Assembly: GCA_963843805.1 (NCBI GenBank)
Contig: CAWJLY010000009.1
Coordinates: 930,001-994,000, forward strand
Direction of reading: 5' to 3'
Length of the DNA stretch: 64,000 bases
DNA from: Ideonella_A sp963843805
GTDB lineage: Bacteria > Pseudomonadota > Gammaproteobacteria > Burkholderiales > Burkholderiaceae_C
Below, in pieces: positions 1 through 8,604 of this stretch. The notes below the pieces were generated by a model, which saw nothing but the letters and a program-made list of their open reading frames with translations, ran no database searches and was not told where the DNA came from. Each line of letters opens with the position of its first letter. The first letter of the stretch is position 1. Both the position numbers and the translations under genes were made by a program.

Positions 1-1
1 G

Positions 2-2227
2 GCCGGCCCGCATTGGATGCTGGTGGTCTTCATCGAAGCCGACTCGATGCCGAATGCAGCACGGGACGATGCCGCTGCCGAAGGCGGACCGTCGCAGGCA
101 GGCGAACGGTTGCAGGCAGGCCAGCTGTTGCAGGCGCGCCGCGATCTGCAGCGATCGGTCGGGCGCTCCCAAACATCGGCCGAGGAATTGCGCGCGGCCA
201 ACGAGGAGTTGCAATCGCTGAACGAAGAGTTGCGCTCGGCAACCGAAGAGCTGGAAACCAGCAAGGAAGAGCTGCAATCGGTCAACGAGGAACTGACCAC
301 CGTCAACTACGAATTGAAGTCGCGAGTCGAGGAAACCGCGAAGACCAACGACGACCTGAAAAACCTGATTGCGGCCAACGACATCGCCACGGTCTTTGTC
401 GATGCCGATCTGCGGATCAAGCGTTTCACGCCGCGGGCATCGGCGGTCTTCAACATCATCAGCAGCGACAGCGGGCGCTCGCTGCTCGATATCACCCATC
501 GGCTGGACTATCCCGATCTGGCGGGCGACGCGAGGGAAGTCTTCACCAACCTGCGAACGATCGAACGCGAAGTGCACGCTGCCGACGGCCGCTGGTATCT
601 GGTGCGCCTGCTGCCCTATCGAACGCTTGAAAACCGGATCGAAGGCGCGGTGTTGAATTTCATCGATGTGAGCGAGCGTCGCGTCGCCGAAGAGCGCTTG
701 CGCGCCGGTGAAGCCCGGATCCGCCTGGTGGCCGAGACGACGCAGGATTTTGCGATCATCACGCTCGACACCGCTGGCGTGATGACCAGTTGGAACAAGG
801 GCGCCGAGACGATGTTCGGCTATTTTGAGCGCGAAGCAATCGGACAGCACTGCAGCCTGATCTTCACCGTCAACGACCGCCAGCACGGCGTTCCCGATGA
901 CGAGATGCGCCGCGCCCGCGAGCAAGGCCGCGCCTTGGACGAACGCTGGCATTTGCGCAAGGACGGCACGCAGCTCTATTGCAGCGGCGTGATGACCGCG
1001 CTACCCGGCCAGGGCGAAGGTTTCGCCAAGATTGCGCGCGACCTGACGGCGACCAAACGCATCCAGGAGCAGCGCGAGGCCTTGTTGCAATCCGAAAAAT
1101 CGCTGCGACTGCAACTCGAGGCGGCCAATCTGAAGAAGGACGAATTTCTGGCCGTGATGTCGCACGAGCTGAAAAACCCGCTCAATCTGATCGCATTGAA
1201 TGCCGACCTGTTGCGCCGCCTGCCCGAATCGCGCGAGATCGCGGCGGTGGTGCGAATCGCCGAGACGATCAGCACCAGTGTGTCGAGCCAGGCGCAGATC
1301 ATCAACGACCTGCTCGATCTGTCGCGCATGCAGACCGGCAAGCTGTCGTTGAGCCGGCGTCGCGTGGTCTGGAACGAGATTGTCAGGCGAATCGTCGACG
1401 CCATTGCGATCGACGCGAATGCCAAGAACCTGCAGCTCAACGTCAACTTGTCCGAGCAGCAGTGCAGTGTCTGGGCCGACCCGGTCCGCTTGGAGCAGAT
1501 TGTCTGGAATCTGTTCAGCAACGCAATGAAATTCACGCCCGCTGGCGGCGCCATCGACGTCACGCTGACGGTTGAAGATTCGTCGGCTCGACTGGTCGTC
1601 GCGGATACCGGCGAAGGCATCGAAAAGGGCTTCATGAGCAGCATGTTCGACATGTTCAGCCAGGCCGACTCGGGAGTTGCGCGGCGCGAAGGCGGGCTTG
1701 GCATCGGCCTTGCGTTGACCAAGCGGCTGGTCGATCTGCATGACGGCAAGCTCGAAGTCGATTCGCAAGGGCGCGGGATGGGCAGCAGCTTCACCGTGGT
1801 GCTGCCTTGCATGGGCGCGGAATCGCTGCGCGGGCCGGCAACCAGAGATGCCGGTGCGTTGCTGACCGGGCTCAAGCTGCTGCTGGTTGACGACATGCCC
1901 GATACGCTGGAAACCTTCGCGATGCTGCTGCAACTCGAAGGCGCTCGTGCGGTGGTCGCCGGTAGCGGCGAACAGGCGCTCGAGCAGGTGAAATCGCAGC
2001 GCTTCGATCTGATCATTTCCGATCTGGCGATGCCCGGGATGGACGGCTTCGCGCTGTTGAAGCGTTTGCGCGCCGCAGGTAATCGAACCCCGGCAGTGGC
2101 CGTGTCAGGCATCGGGGTCACAGGCAATCGCAACCGAGCGCTCGAAGCCGGCTTCGAAGAGATGCTCAGCAAACCGGTCGATCTCGACATACTGGTCGGC
2201 GTGATCACTCGCTTGCGCGAGCGGTAG
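2..2227 (+). CDS. PAS-containing hybrid sensor histidine kinase (5' end outside window)
   Basis: The frame is open from the first bases, so the N-terminus lies outside the window. Counting from the ATG at 17, residues about 30-105 are a Glu/Leu-rich coiled coil with repeated 'EELQS(L/V)NEEL' units, followed by two PAS regions (about 110-225 and 230-345), a HisKA domain with the phospho-acceptor in 'MSHELKNP', an HATPase domain ('GLGIGLAL') and a C-terminal receiver (about 620-730) with Asp in 'DLAMPGMDG'. The coiled coil followed by PAS is the hallmark of CheB-CheR-PAS-kinase fusions, so the missing part probably carries CheB/CheR-like domains; that is inference. It is probably a cytoplasmic signalling protein. 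The gene downstream is convergent and 32 bases away. Confidence 0.85.
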   Translation, partial: AGPHWMLVVFIEADSMPNAARDDAAAEGGPSQAGERLQAGQLLQARRDLQRSVGRSQTSAEELRAANEELQSLNEELRSATEELETSKEELQSVNEELTTVNYELKSRVEETAKTNDDLKNLIAANDIATVFVDADLRIKRFTPRASAVFNIISSDSGRSLLDITHRLDYPDLAGDAREVFTNLRTIEREVHAADGRWYLVRLLPYRTLENRIEGAVLNFIDVSERRVAEERLRAGEARIRLVAETTQDFAIITLDTAGVMTSWNKGAETMFGYFEREAIGQHCSLIFTVNDRQHGVPDDEMRRAREQGRALDERWHLRKDGTQLYCSGVMTALPGQGEGFAKIARDLTATKRIQEQREALLQSEKSLRLQLEAANLKKDEFLAVMSHELKNPLNLIALNADLLRRLPESREIAAVVRIAETISTSVSSQAQIINDLLDLSRMQTGKLSLSRRRVVWNEIVRRIVDAIAIDANAKNLQLNVNLSEQQCSVWADPVRLEQIVWNLFSNAMKFTPAGGAIDVTLTVEDSSARLVVADTGEGIEKGFMSSMFDMFSQADSGVARREGGLGIGLALTKRLVDLHDGKLEVDSQGRGMGSSFTVVLPCMGAESLRGPATRDAGALLTGLKLLLVDDMPDTLETFAMLLQLEGARAVVAGSGEQALEQVKSQRFDLIISDLAMPGMDGFALLKRLRAAGNRTPAVAVSGIGVTGNRNRALEAGFEEMLSKPVDLDILVGVITRLRER

Positions 2228-2259
2228 GCGCCTTCTGTTGCCGTCCGGGTGGCGTCTGG

Positions 2260-3033
2260 TCAGCGGCCCAGCGTGCGCCGGGCCACGGCGACAAATTCAT
2301 CGGGGCGATCGGCGTGCACCCAATGGCCAGCGCCGTTGATCACCTCGACCGTGATGCGATTGAACATCGGTGCAAATTCGGCGCCGTCCTTTTGCGCGAC
2401 ATAGGCCGAATCGGCCCCGGCGATCACCGTGATCGGCCGGTCGAATCGCAAGGTGCGCAGTGTCTCGGGGAACCCGCTCAGGGTCGACATCTCGGCGGTG
2501 ATGGCTGCGAGGTTGATTCGCCAGTCGAAGTGGTCGTTGCGACTGATCAGGTTCTGGGCCAGAAAGCCGGCAACCGACGGATCGGGCAGCATCGACTGCA
2601 GGCGTCGCTGCACCTCGGTTCGGCTGGCTGCGGCGAACACATCGACGCTGCGCATCGCCTCGGCAAACGGTGTCAGCGTGTCGGCATACGAGACCGGCGC
2701 GATGTCGGCAACGATCAGCTGATCGATCCGCTCGGGGTGCAACAAGGCCAGCGCCATCGCAGCCTTGCCGCCCATGCTGTGGCCGATCACCGAGGCGCTT
2801 GCCAGCGCCTGACGGTCGATGTAGGCCAGCACGTCGCCGGCCATCTCGTCGTAGGCCATCGAATCGGCCCAGGGCGAAGATCCGTGGTTGCGCAGGTCGA
2901 GCGCATGAACCTGGAATTCGTCTGACAAGGCACGCGCGATGCCGCGCCAGTTGGTCGCTGAACCGAACAGCCCGTGCAGCAACAATACCGCAGGGCCTTC
3001 GCCGGTGGTGACTGCATTCAGTTCAAGGCTCAT
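2260..3033 (-). CDS. Alpha/beta-fold hydrolase, YbfF-like esterase
   Basis: This 257-residue protein has the usual length of the YbfF family of cytoplasmic acyl esterases. An 'HGLFGS' oxyanion-hole segment lies at residues 20-25, the nucleophile elbow is 'GHSMGG' with Ser86, and a C-terminal 'GAGHWVHAD' supplies the catalytic His near residue 237. There is no signal peptide. YbfF enzymes hydrolyse short-chain esters and palmitoyl- or malonyl-CoA in vitro; the true substrate here is unknown. The gene stands alone on its strand, convergent with the hybrid kinase. Confidence 0.85.
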   Translation of the reverse strand: MSLELNAVTTGEGPAVLLLHGLFGSATNWRGIARALSDEFQVHALDLRNHGSSPWADSMAYDEMAGDVLAYIDRQALASASVIGHSMGGKAAMALALLHPERIDQLIVADIAPVSYADTLTPFAEAMRSVDVFAAASRTEVQRRLQSMLPDPSVAGFLAQNLISRNDHFDWRINLAAITAEMSTLSGFPETLRTLRFDRPITVIAGADSAYVAQKDGAEFAPMFNRITVEVINGAGHWVHADRPDEFVAVARRTLGR

Positions 3034-3105
3034 CAGGCGATCATAAGGCTGGCGACCGCGCGCGCGGTGCTGCGCACGAGCAACGTTGATGGCCCGGCAG
3101 CCGAC

Positions 3106-3546
3106 CTATTGAAAGTTGCTCGGTTCGCCGTTGACCGCCCAGCCGACTCCGAAGCGGTCGGTCAACATGCCGAAGGTCTTGGCCCAGAACGCCGGTGCAA
3201 GTGGCATCGTGACCTGCCCGCCTTCGGCAAGCGCCTTGAAGGCAGCCTGCGCGTCGTCGACGGTGTCGTATTGCAGCGCCATCATCACGCCTTTCATGCC
3301 GGCGAAGGGCATGCCGGGTGGCGTGTCGCCGGCAAACAGCCTGGCACCGCCGGGCAGGACCAGACTGGCGTGCATGATGCCGTCGCCGGTGGGTGGCGGG
3401 CCGTCGCAACCGCCTTGTTCGGGTGCCGGCATGTCGCTGTAACGCATCATCGCCTCGACCTTGGCGCCGAGTGCCTTTTCGTAGAACGCGAAAGCTTCGC
3501 GGGTCGTGCCGTCGAAGCTGAGGTAGGGTGTCAGGGTGGTGGGCAT
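3106..3546 (-). CDS. VOC-family (PhnB/YjdN-like) protein
   Basis: A 146-residue protein with the two beta-alpha-beta-beta-beta halves of the glyoxalase/bleomycin-resistance fold. It starts 'MPTTLTPYLSF' and contains 'FYEKALGAKVEAMMRYSDMP' and 'FGVGWAVNGEP', typical of the PhnB/YjdN ('3-demethylubiquinone-9 3-methyltransferase-like') subgroup. No catalytic function is established for this subgroup, and none can be assigned from sequence. It lies 72 bases upstream of the esterase on the same strand and could share a transcript with it. Confidence 0.8.
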   Translation of the reverse strand: MPTTLTPYLSFDGTTREAFAFYEKALGAKVEAMMRYSDMPAPEQGGCDGPPPTGDGIMHASLVLPGGARLFAGDTPPGMPFAGMKGVMMALQYDTVDDAQAAFKALAEGGQVTMPLAPAFWAKTFGMLTDRFGVGWAVNGEPSNFQ

Positions 3547-3680
3547 GGTCGGCTCCTGTGGATCAAGTGGATGATGGTCGCGAAGGTCCTGCAGCTACCC
3601 GACGAGCGGGGATGGCCATTTTCGACAGGATGCGATGAAATTTCCACCGCCGGGTGCAACAAGTGGCGACTGACGGGCTG

Positions 3681-6461
3681 TCACTCGCGAAAGGTCGCGG
3701 CCTCGGCATGTTGTGCTCGCATGTCTCGACGCGGTGCCGGCATGGCGGTGGCCTGGCGGCCGACGTGGCGGTTGCTCGACAGCAGCGCACAGATCAGCGC
3801 TGCCGCATACGGCAAGGCATGCATCGCCAACACGACGAACCAGCCGGCAAGCGCGGCTCCGACCGCTGGTGGACGCAACGTGACGGCTGCAATGCAGCAC
3901 AACAGCCCGCTCAGCAGCGCCGCTTCTTCGCGAACGCCGGCAAACCGGCCGGGGGCGCTCAACGGTCGGGCCGACGAGGCGGTGTCTGTTGCGCCCTTGC
4001 GGGTCACCTCGAAGACCGCACGACGCCCGCTCAAGCCGGCAAACACGCCGCGTGCAATGCTGTGCGACAAACCGATGCCCGCCAGCGCGGCGCCGGCGCT
4101 GTCACCGATCGAGCAGCGCACGCGCTTCCAGTACAACAGCGGAACCAGCAGCAGCCGGGCCATAAAAAAAACCGCCAAGGGAACCACGAACAGGGCGATC
4201 GGCAGCCGGAACCATTGGGGCGCCGTGATCAGGCCGATCGTCCAGATCATGGCGCCGATGCTGAAGACCAGGTGCAGCGCGTCGCCGATCCACGGCAGCC
4301 AGCCGGCGACGAAGTGGTAGCGCTGGCCCAGCGTCAGCGGCGATCGGCCAAACAACGCAGCGGCGTGGGCCCGCAGGATCTGCATGGCACCCTGCGCCCA
4401 GCGGCGGCGCTGCCGTTGATAGGAGGCAAAGTCGCTCGGCACCAGGCCGGTGCCCAGCACCTGATCGGCGTAGGTCACGCGATGCCCGCGCTGCAGCAGT
4501 CGCAGACCGAGTTCGGTGTCCTCGCAGATGTTGTCTTCACGCCAGCCGCCGGCCTGGCGCAGCGCGCTGGCGCGAATGACCGCCATCGTGCCGTGTTGAA
4601 CGATGGCATCGCGTTCATGTCGATGGTGCATGCCGATGCGGAAAAAACCGTCGTATTCCCAGTTCATCATGCGGCGCAGCCGCTGCGCGGACCAGTCGCG
4701 GTGGGCCTGCGGTGCCTGCACGGCGCCCACGGTCGGGTCGGCAAAAGCGCCACCCAGCGCACGCAGCCAGCTTGGCTGCACCAGATAGTCGGCGTCGACC
4801 ACGGCAATCCATCCGGCGCGCGGATCGGTCTGCTGCAGCGCAAAATTGAGCGCGCCGGCCTTGAAGCCCGGCCAACAGGGCAGATGGAAAAATCGAAGCT
4901 CGACTTGCCGGCCATCGGCCGTGGCACCCAACGCCTGCACATGGGCCTGCACCGGCCGCCAGCGCGCCGGGTCGGCGGTGTTGTTGTCGACGATCACCAC
5001 CTCGAAGGTCGGCCAATCGAGGGCGCGCAGGCTGTCGATGGCGGCGATCACCATCTCTGGCGGTTCGTTGCAGCAAGCCAGATGGATGCTGACGAACGGT
5101 GCTGGCTGCCCGGGCTGCATCGGTTGCGCAAGCGACAAGCGGCGCAGGCTGCCCGACCAGAACAGTTCGGCGAATTCGAAGGCCTGCGCGAGCAGGATGG
5201 CGCTCATCAACACCAGCGCAGGCACCAGCAGCACCAGCAGCACCAGATCCTGGACGTGCAGATATCGGTCGAGCGGCATCGCGCCCAGCAACACGGCGAA
5301 CGATGCAACAGCCTGCACCGACATCGCAAAACAAAGCCGGCCAGGCAGCCGCATGTGGGCAAAGTGCAGCAGGAAGGGCAGCAACGCGACCAGTGCAAGC
5401 AGCGAAGAGAGGGCTGCCTTGCCGTGCCAGAACGGATCGGCAAACACCGGCCCGCTGAACGAGAACTTGGCTTGTCGCGCCGCATCGAGCAAACCCCAGT
5501 GGGCGCCGACGCTGCCTTCGGTCGCTGTTTTCCACGGCTGATCGATGGCTTCCATCAGGTAGTAGTCGAGCTCCATCGAGGCCGAGCGCGCCAGGAATTC
5601 ACGTACGAATGCGGCTTGTGTGGCTGGCGTCGGCCGAGCTTGGGCAACATCATCGCCGCCGCTGGGCCAGCCGATCTCGCCGATGACGACCGGTTTGCCG
5701 GGGAAACGCTCGCGCACCATCTGGTAACGGCGCAACGAATCGTCGACGGCCGATTCGAGCGCCACGCCTTCCCAATACGGCAGCAAGTGAACGGTAATGA
5801 AGTCGACATGCCGGGCCAGCTCGGGCTGGCTCAGCCAGATGTGCCAGGGCTCGGCGGTCGATACCGGCACCCTGACTGCCGCGCGCAAGCGGTCGAGATG
5901 GGCATACAGGTCGGCCGCCGGCAACGTGTGATGCAACTGTGTTTCATTGCCCGCGATGACGCGCTCGATATTGGGGTGGTTGCGAACGGCAGCCGTCGCT
6001 GCCAGCAACTCGCGCTCGTTGGCGTCGCGCCGACCGTCGAGCCAGACCCCTTGCGCAAGCTTCAAGCCGTGGCGCTGCGCCAGCGCTGGCAGCGCGGCAA
6101 ATTCGGCCGCGCTGTAGGTGCGCAGCCGCGAGGTGCTGCGCGCCAGCAACTGCATGTCGGCCTCGATGGCGGCATCACCAGGGTAGGCGCGGGCGAGCGG
6201 GCTGTCCCAGCGCTGGAATGCGTTGTAGGCCAGTCCGGCAACGCGCGGCAACACGTCGGCAGCCGGCAAGGGCGGGTTGATGGCCCGCCAGACGAGCAGA
6301 TTGAGCAGCACCACCAGCAAGCCGATGGCTGCTGCCGCGGGCCATCGGCATCGGCGAGCGTGATCGGTCGCAGGCTGCGAATCGTCGCCCAGCGGTTTGG
6401 CGTCAGACGCTCGACCACGCGCCGCCGCGGGTTTCGCTGCGTGGTCGTCTTTCATCGGCAT
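3681..6461 (-). CDS. NdvB-like beta-1,3-glucan synthase: GH17-like domain fused to a GT2 transferase
   Basis: About 926 residues from the ATG at 6461 (another in-frame ATG is at 6455; a longer frame runs into the divergent gene and is unlikely). An N-terminal membrane anchor precedes a periplasmic GH17-like domain with both family glutamates, the acid/base in 'AGNETQ' and the nucleophile in 'IGEIGWPSGG'. Several membrane spans follow, then a GT2 domain with 'VVDADY', 'CEDTELGL' and the processive motif 'QRQRRRWAQG', then more spans. This architecture is that of Pseudomonas NdvB, which makes cyclic beta-1,3-linked glucans at the inner membrane and remodels them with the GH17 domain. The divergent GH17 gene starts 17 bases away. 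Function is by family resemblance. Both catalytic halves look intact. Confidence 0.85.
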   Translation of the reverse strand: MPMKDDHAAKPAAARGRASDAKPLGDDSQPATDHARRCRWPAAAAIGLLVVLLNLLVWRAINPPLPAADVLPRVAGLAYNAFQRWDSPLARAYPGDAAIEADMQLLARSTSRLRTYSAAEFAALPALAQRHGLKLAQGVWLDGRRDANERELLAATAAVRNHPNIERVIAGNETQLHHTLPAADLYAHLDRLRAAVRVPVSTAEPWHIWLSQPELARHVDFITVHLLPYWEGVALESAVDDSLRRYQMVRERFPGKPVVIGEIGWPSGGDDVAQARPTPATQAAFVREFLARSASMELDYYLMEAIDQPWKTATEGSVGAHWGLLDAARQAKFSFSGPVFADPFWHGKAALSSLLALVALLPFLLHFAHMRLPGRLCFAMSVQAVASFAVLLGAMPLDRYLHVQDLVLLVLLVPALVLMSAILLAQAFEFAELFWSGSLRRLSLAQPMQPGQPAPFVSIHLACCNEPPEMVIAAIDSLRALDWPTFEVVIVDNNTADPARWRPVQAHVQALGATADGRQVELRFFHLPCWPGFKAGALNFALQQTDPRAGWIAVVDADYLVQPSWLRALGGAFADPTVGAVQAPQAHRDWSAQRLRRMMNWEYDGFFRIGMHHRHERDAIVQHGTMAVIRASALRQAGGWREDNICEDTELGLRLLQRGHRVTYADQVLGTGLVPSDFASYQRQRRRWAQGAMQILRAHAAALFGRSPLTLGQRYHFVAGWLPWIGDALHLVFSIGAMIWTIGLITAPQWFRLPIALFVVPLAVFFMARLLLVPLLYWKRVRCSIGDSAGAALAGIGLSHSIARGVFAGLSGRRAVFEVTRKGATDTASSARPLSAPGRFAGVREEAALLSGLLCCIAAVTLRPPAVGAALAGWFVVLAMHALPYAAALICALLSSNRHVGRQATAMPAPRRDMRAQHAEAATFRE

Positions 6462-6478
6462 CGGACCATCTTGCGGAC

Positions 6479-8284
6479 GTGCGCGATGGCCGCGCAGAGC
6501 TGATGACCACGCGATTGCAAGCTGGCGACGCAGCAACCGGGCCAGCGCGCAGGCGCCGATCGGTGGTCTTGCTGGCGCTGGTGTTGTGGGTTGGCGGGCT
6601 GCTGACATGGACGATCGAACGAGGACGACCGGTTTCGCTGCCGGCCACAGTCACATCGCTGCTGCCTTGTGTGTCGTATGCGCCGTTTCGCCGCAGCGGC
6701 CATTCGCCGTTCGACGCTTCGTTGATCGTCACCCCGGCGCAGATCGAGGCCGACCTGCGCGTCTTGCAGCAGGTCACCGGCTGCGTTCGAACCTATGGTG
6801 TCGATCATGGGCTCGACGCCTTGCCGGCGATCGCCCGCAGGCTGGGCCTGCGAGTGGTACTTGGCGCCTGGATCGGGCGCGACCGGGCCGCCAATCAATG
6901 GCAACTCGAGCGGGCACTTGCGCTCAGCCGCGAGTTTGCCGATGTGGTCGATCTGCTGGTGGTGGGCAACGAGGTGCTGCTGCGCCGCGAATTGACGCCG
7001 CAGGCCTTGACCGAACTGCTGGCGCAGGCGCAACGACGCTCCGCCGTGCCGGTCAGCTACGCCGATGTGTGGGAATTCTGGCTGCGTCATGGTGAGGCCT
7101 TGCGCGATCATGTCGACGTGGTCTCGGCGCATGTCTTGCCTTATTGGGAGGACGAGCCGGTTGCCGTGGGCGATGCGGTGAAACACGTGCGGCATGTCGC
7201 TGACCGGTTGCGCAAAACCTTCGCACCCCTGCCGATCTTCATCGCCGAAACCGGCTGGCCAGCGAACGGTCGGCAGCGTGGGCCGGCCATCCCGGGAGTG
7301 GTCGAGCAGACCCGTTTCGTCCGCGAGTTGCAGGCCATCGCGGAACGGAGCGAAATTTCTGCCGGCGTGCCGGCCTTCAATCTGATCGAAGGTTTCGATC
7401 AGCCGTGGAAACGCGAGCTCGAGGGGGCGATGGGCGGTTATTGGGGATTGTTCGACGCTGCGGCCCGTCAGCGGGTGTCGCTCGGTGGTCCGGTCCGGCC
7501 GGCAGCCGACTGGATCGAGTTGCCACTCGCCGGCTTGATCGGCGCCGTCATGGGGCTGGCGTTCTGCATGGGCCGAGCCCATTGGCGCTTCAGGCGGCGC
7601 GATGTGACCCGTCTTCTGCGGCAACGGATCGAGGCGGCTGTGGTCTGGTTGCTGGCCGGCGCCGCGGTCGGCGTGGCAGCGGTCTGGCAGTGGCAGATGC
7701 TGGCTTCGTGGAGTCGCAGTCCCAGCGAATGGTTGCTCGGTGGCCTGGCTGCAGCTGTGGCGTTGTGTTGCGCGATCCTGGCGGCCGATCGTGTTGCCGG
7801 TCATGTCGAGGCGACCGCTGCCGTGCCGACGCGTCCCGGCGTGGTGGCAGCCTGGTCGCAGCCCGCTCATGCCGGGCAACGCGGGCTGGCGGGATTGCGG
7901 ATCGCGCTGCTGTTCGTGACGGCCATTGCGGCGCTGGGCCTGGTGTTCGACTCGCGCTACCGCCCGCTGCTCTGGCCGGCCGTCTGGCCCGCCGCCGTGC
8001 TGCTGCTGGCCGCTGCGTGGCTGGGCGATCGATTGGCCAGCGATGCGCGGGAAGAGCGCGCTCTGGCGGGCATTCTGGCGGTCGCAGCGCCGCTGGTCCT
8101 GTGGCAAGAGGGCTGGCGCAACGGTCAGGCCTGGCTCGCCGTTGCGCCCTGGTTGATGCTGGCTGCGGCAAGCTGGTGGCCTCATGGCGCAATGCCTCGT
8201 TCTCTCGTCGACCCGCGCGGGCATGGCCGGACCAACACCAGCACGGCCAGCAGCACCGCGGGCGCGGCCCAGGTGAGGGAATAG
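6479..8284 (+). CDS. Membrane protein with periplasmic GH17-like domain and C-terminal membrane spans
   Basis: A 601-residue protein from the GTG at 6479; an ATG at 6503 is an equally good start. One membrane segment lies near residues 20-40, a GH17-like domain at about 60-340, then several hydrophobic spans. The domain keeps both GH17 glutamates, in 'VVGNEVLLR' and 'FIAETGWP', and is clearly paralogous to the GH17 half of the divergent synthase, which shares 'LPYWE' and the pattern Asp-Gln-Pro-Trp-Lys. It lacks a glycosyltransferase domain. A transglycosylase or hydrolase that trims, branches or cyclises the glucan is the likely role (inference). Its 3' end overlaps the convergent small membrane protein gene by 103 bases. 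Confidence 0.8.
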   Translation: MRDGRAELMTTRLQAGDAATGPARRRRSVVLLALVLWVGGLLTWTIERGRPVSLPATVTSLLPCVSYAPFRRSGHSPFDASLIVTPAQIEADLRVLQQVTGCVRTYGVDHGLDALPAIARRLGLRVVLGAWIGRDRAANQWQLERALALSREFADVVDLLVVGNEVLLRRELTPQALTELLAQAQRRSAVPVSYADVWEFWLRHGEALRDHVDVVSAHVLPYWEDEPVAVGDAVKHVRHVADRLRKTFAPLPIFIAETGWPANGRQRGPAIPGVVEQTRFVRELQAIAERSEISAGVPAFNLIEGFDQPWKRELEGAMGGYWGLFDAAARQRVSLGGPVRPAADWIELPLAGLIGAVMGLAFCMGRAHWRFRRRDVTRLLRQRIEAAVVWLLAGAAVGVAAVWQWQMLASWSRSPSEWLLGGLAAAVALCCAILAADRVAGHVEATAAVPTRPGVVAAWSQPAHAGQRGLAGLRIALLFVTAIAALGLVFDSRYRPLLWPAVWPAAVLLLAAAWLGDRLASDAREERALAGILAVAAPLVLWQEGWRNGQAWLAVAPWLMLAAASWWPHGAMPRSLVDPRGHGRTNTSTASSTAGAAQVRE

Positions 8285-8604
8285 AGCAGCAGCCCGGCGC
8301 TGCCGGCAGCCAGTGCGCCCAGCGCTGCCAGCCGCCAACGGGTGACGGTGGCCAGCAATGCGAGCGCAAAGGCCGCGATGCCGACTCGCTGCCCGACAAA
8401 TGCCTGGACGGTCACCGTGCGCAGGATGCATTCGATGCCTTGCCACGGGGCGGCGTCGCAACGGGCGGTCAGTTCGGGCGGCTCGACGAGGCCGTGGCGA
8501 GCAGCGTATGTCAACGTGATGACCAGCGTGGCCAACAACAGCGGTGCAAGGGTTTGCGCCCGACCAGCGCTCGGTCGGGCAACCGCTGGCAGGCGCGCCT
8601 TCAC
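8182..8604 (-). CDS. Small membrane protein coupled to the LTA-synthase-like gene
   Basis: I do not recognise a family. The GTG at 8604 overlaps the TGA stop of the upstream phosphatase-superfamily gene in the sequence GTGA, indicating translational coupling, and gives about 140 residues. There are roughly three or four hydrophobic stretches ('LAPLLLATLVITLTYA', a central one rich in Ala/Leu, and 'AAPAVLLAVLVLV' near the end), separated by a loop with two cysteines ('ARCDAAPWQGIECIL') that could form a disulfide in the periplasm. The C-terminal 103 bases overlap the convergent GH17 gene. Context suggests a partner in glucan decoration or export, which is inference only. Confidence 0.6.
   Translation of the reverse strand: MKARLPAVARPSAGRAQTLAPLLLATLVITLTYAARHGLVEPPELTARCDAAPWQGIECILRTVTVQAFVGQRVGIAAFALALLATVTRWRLAALGALAAGSAGLLLYSLTWAAPAVLLAVLVLVRPCPRGSTRERGIAP

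Noticed and set aside
3654..6503. A 949-codon open frame antisense to the NdvB-like gene
   Set aside because: It is Arg/Gln/His/Ala-rich, shows no domain or signal, and mirrors the GC-biased codons of the real gene. Similar long antisense frames accompany other clean high-GC genes here.
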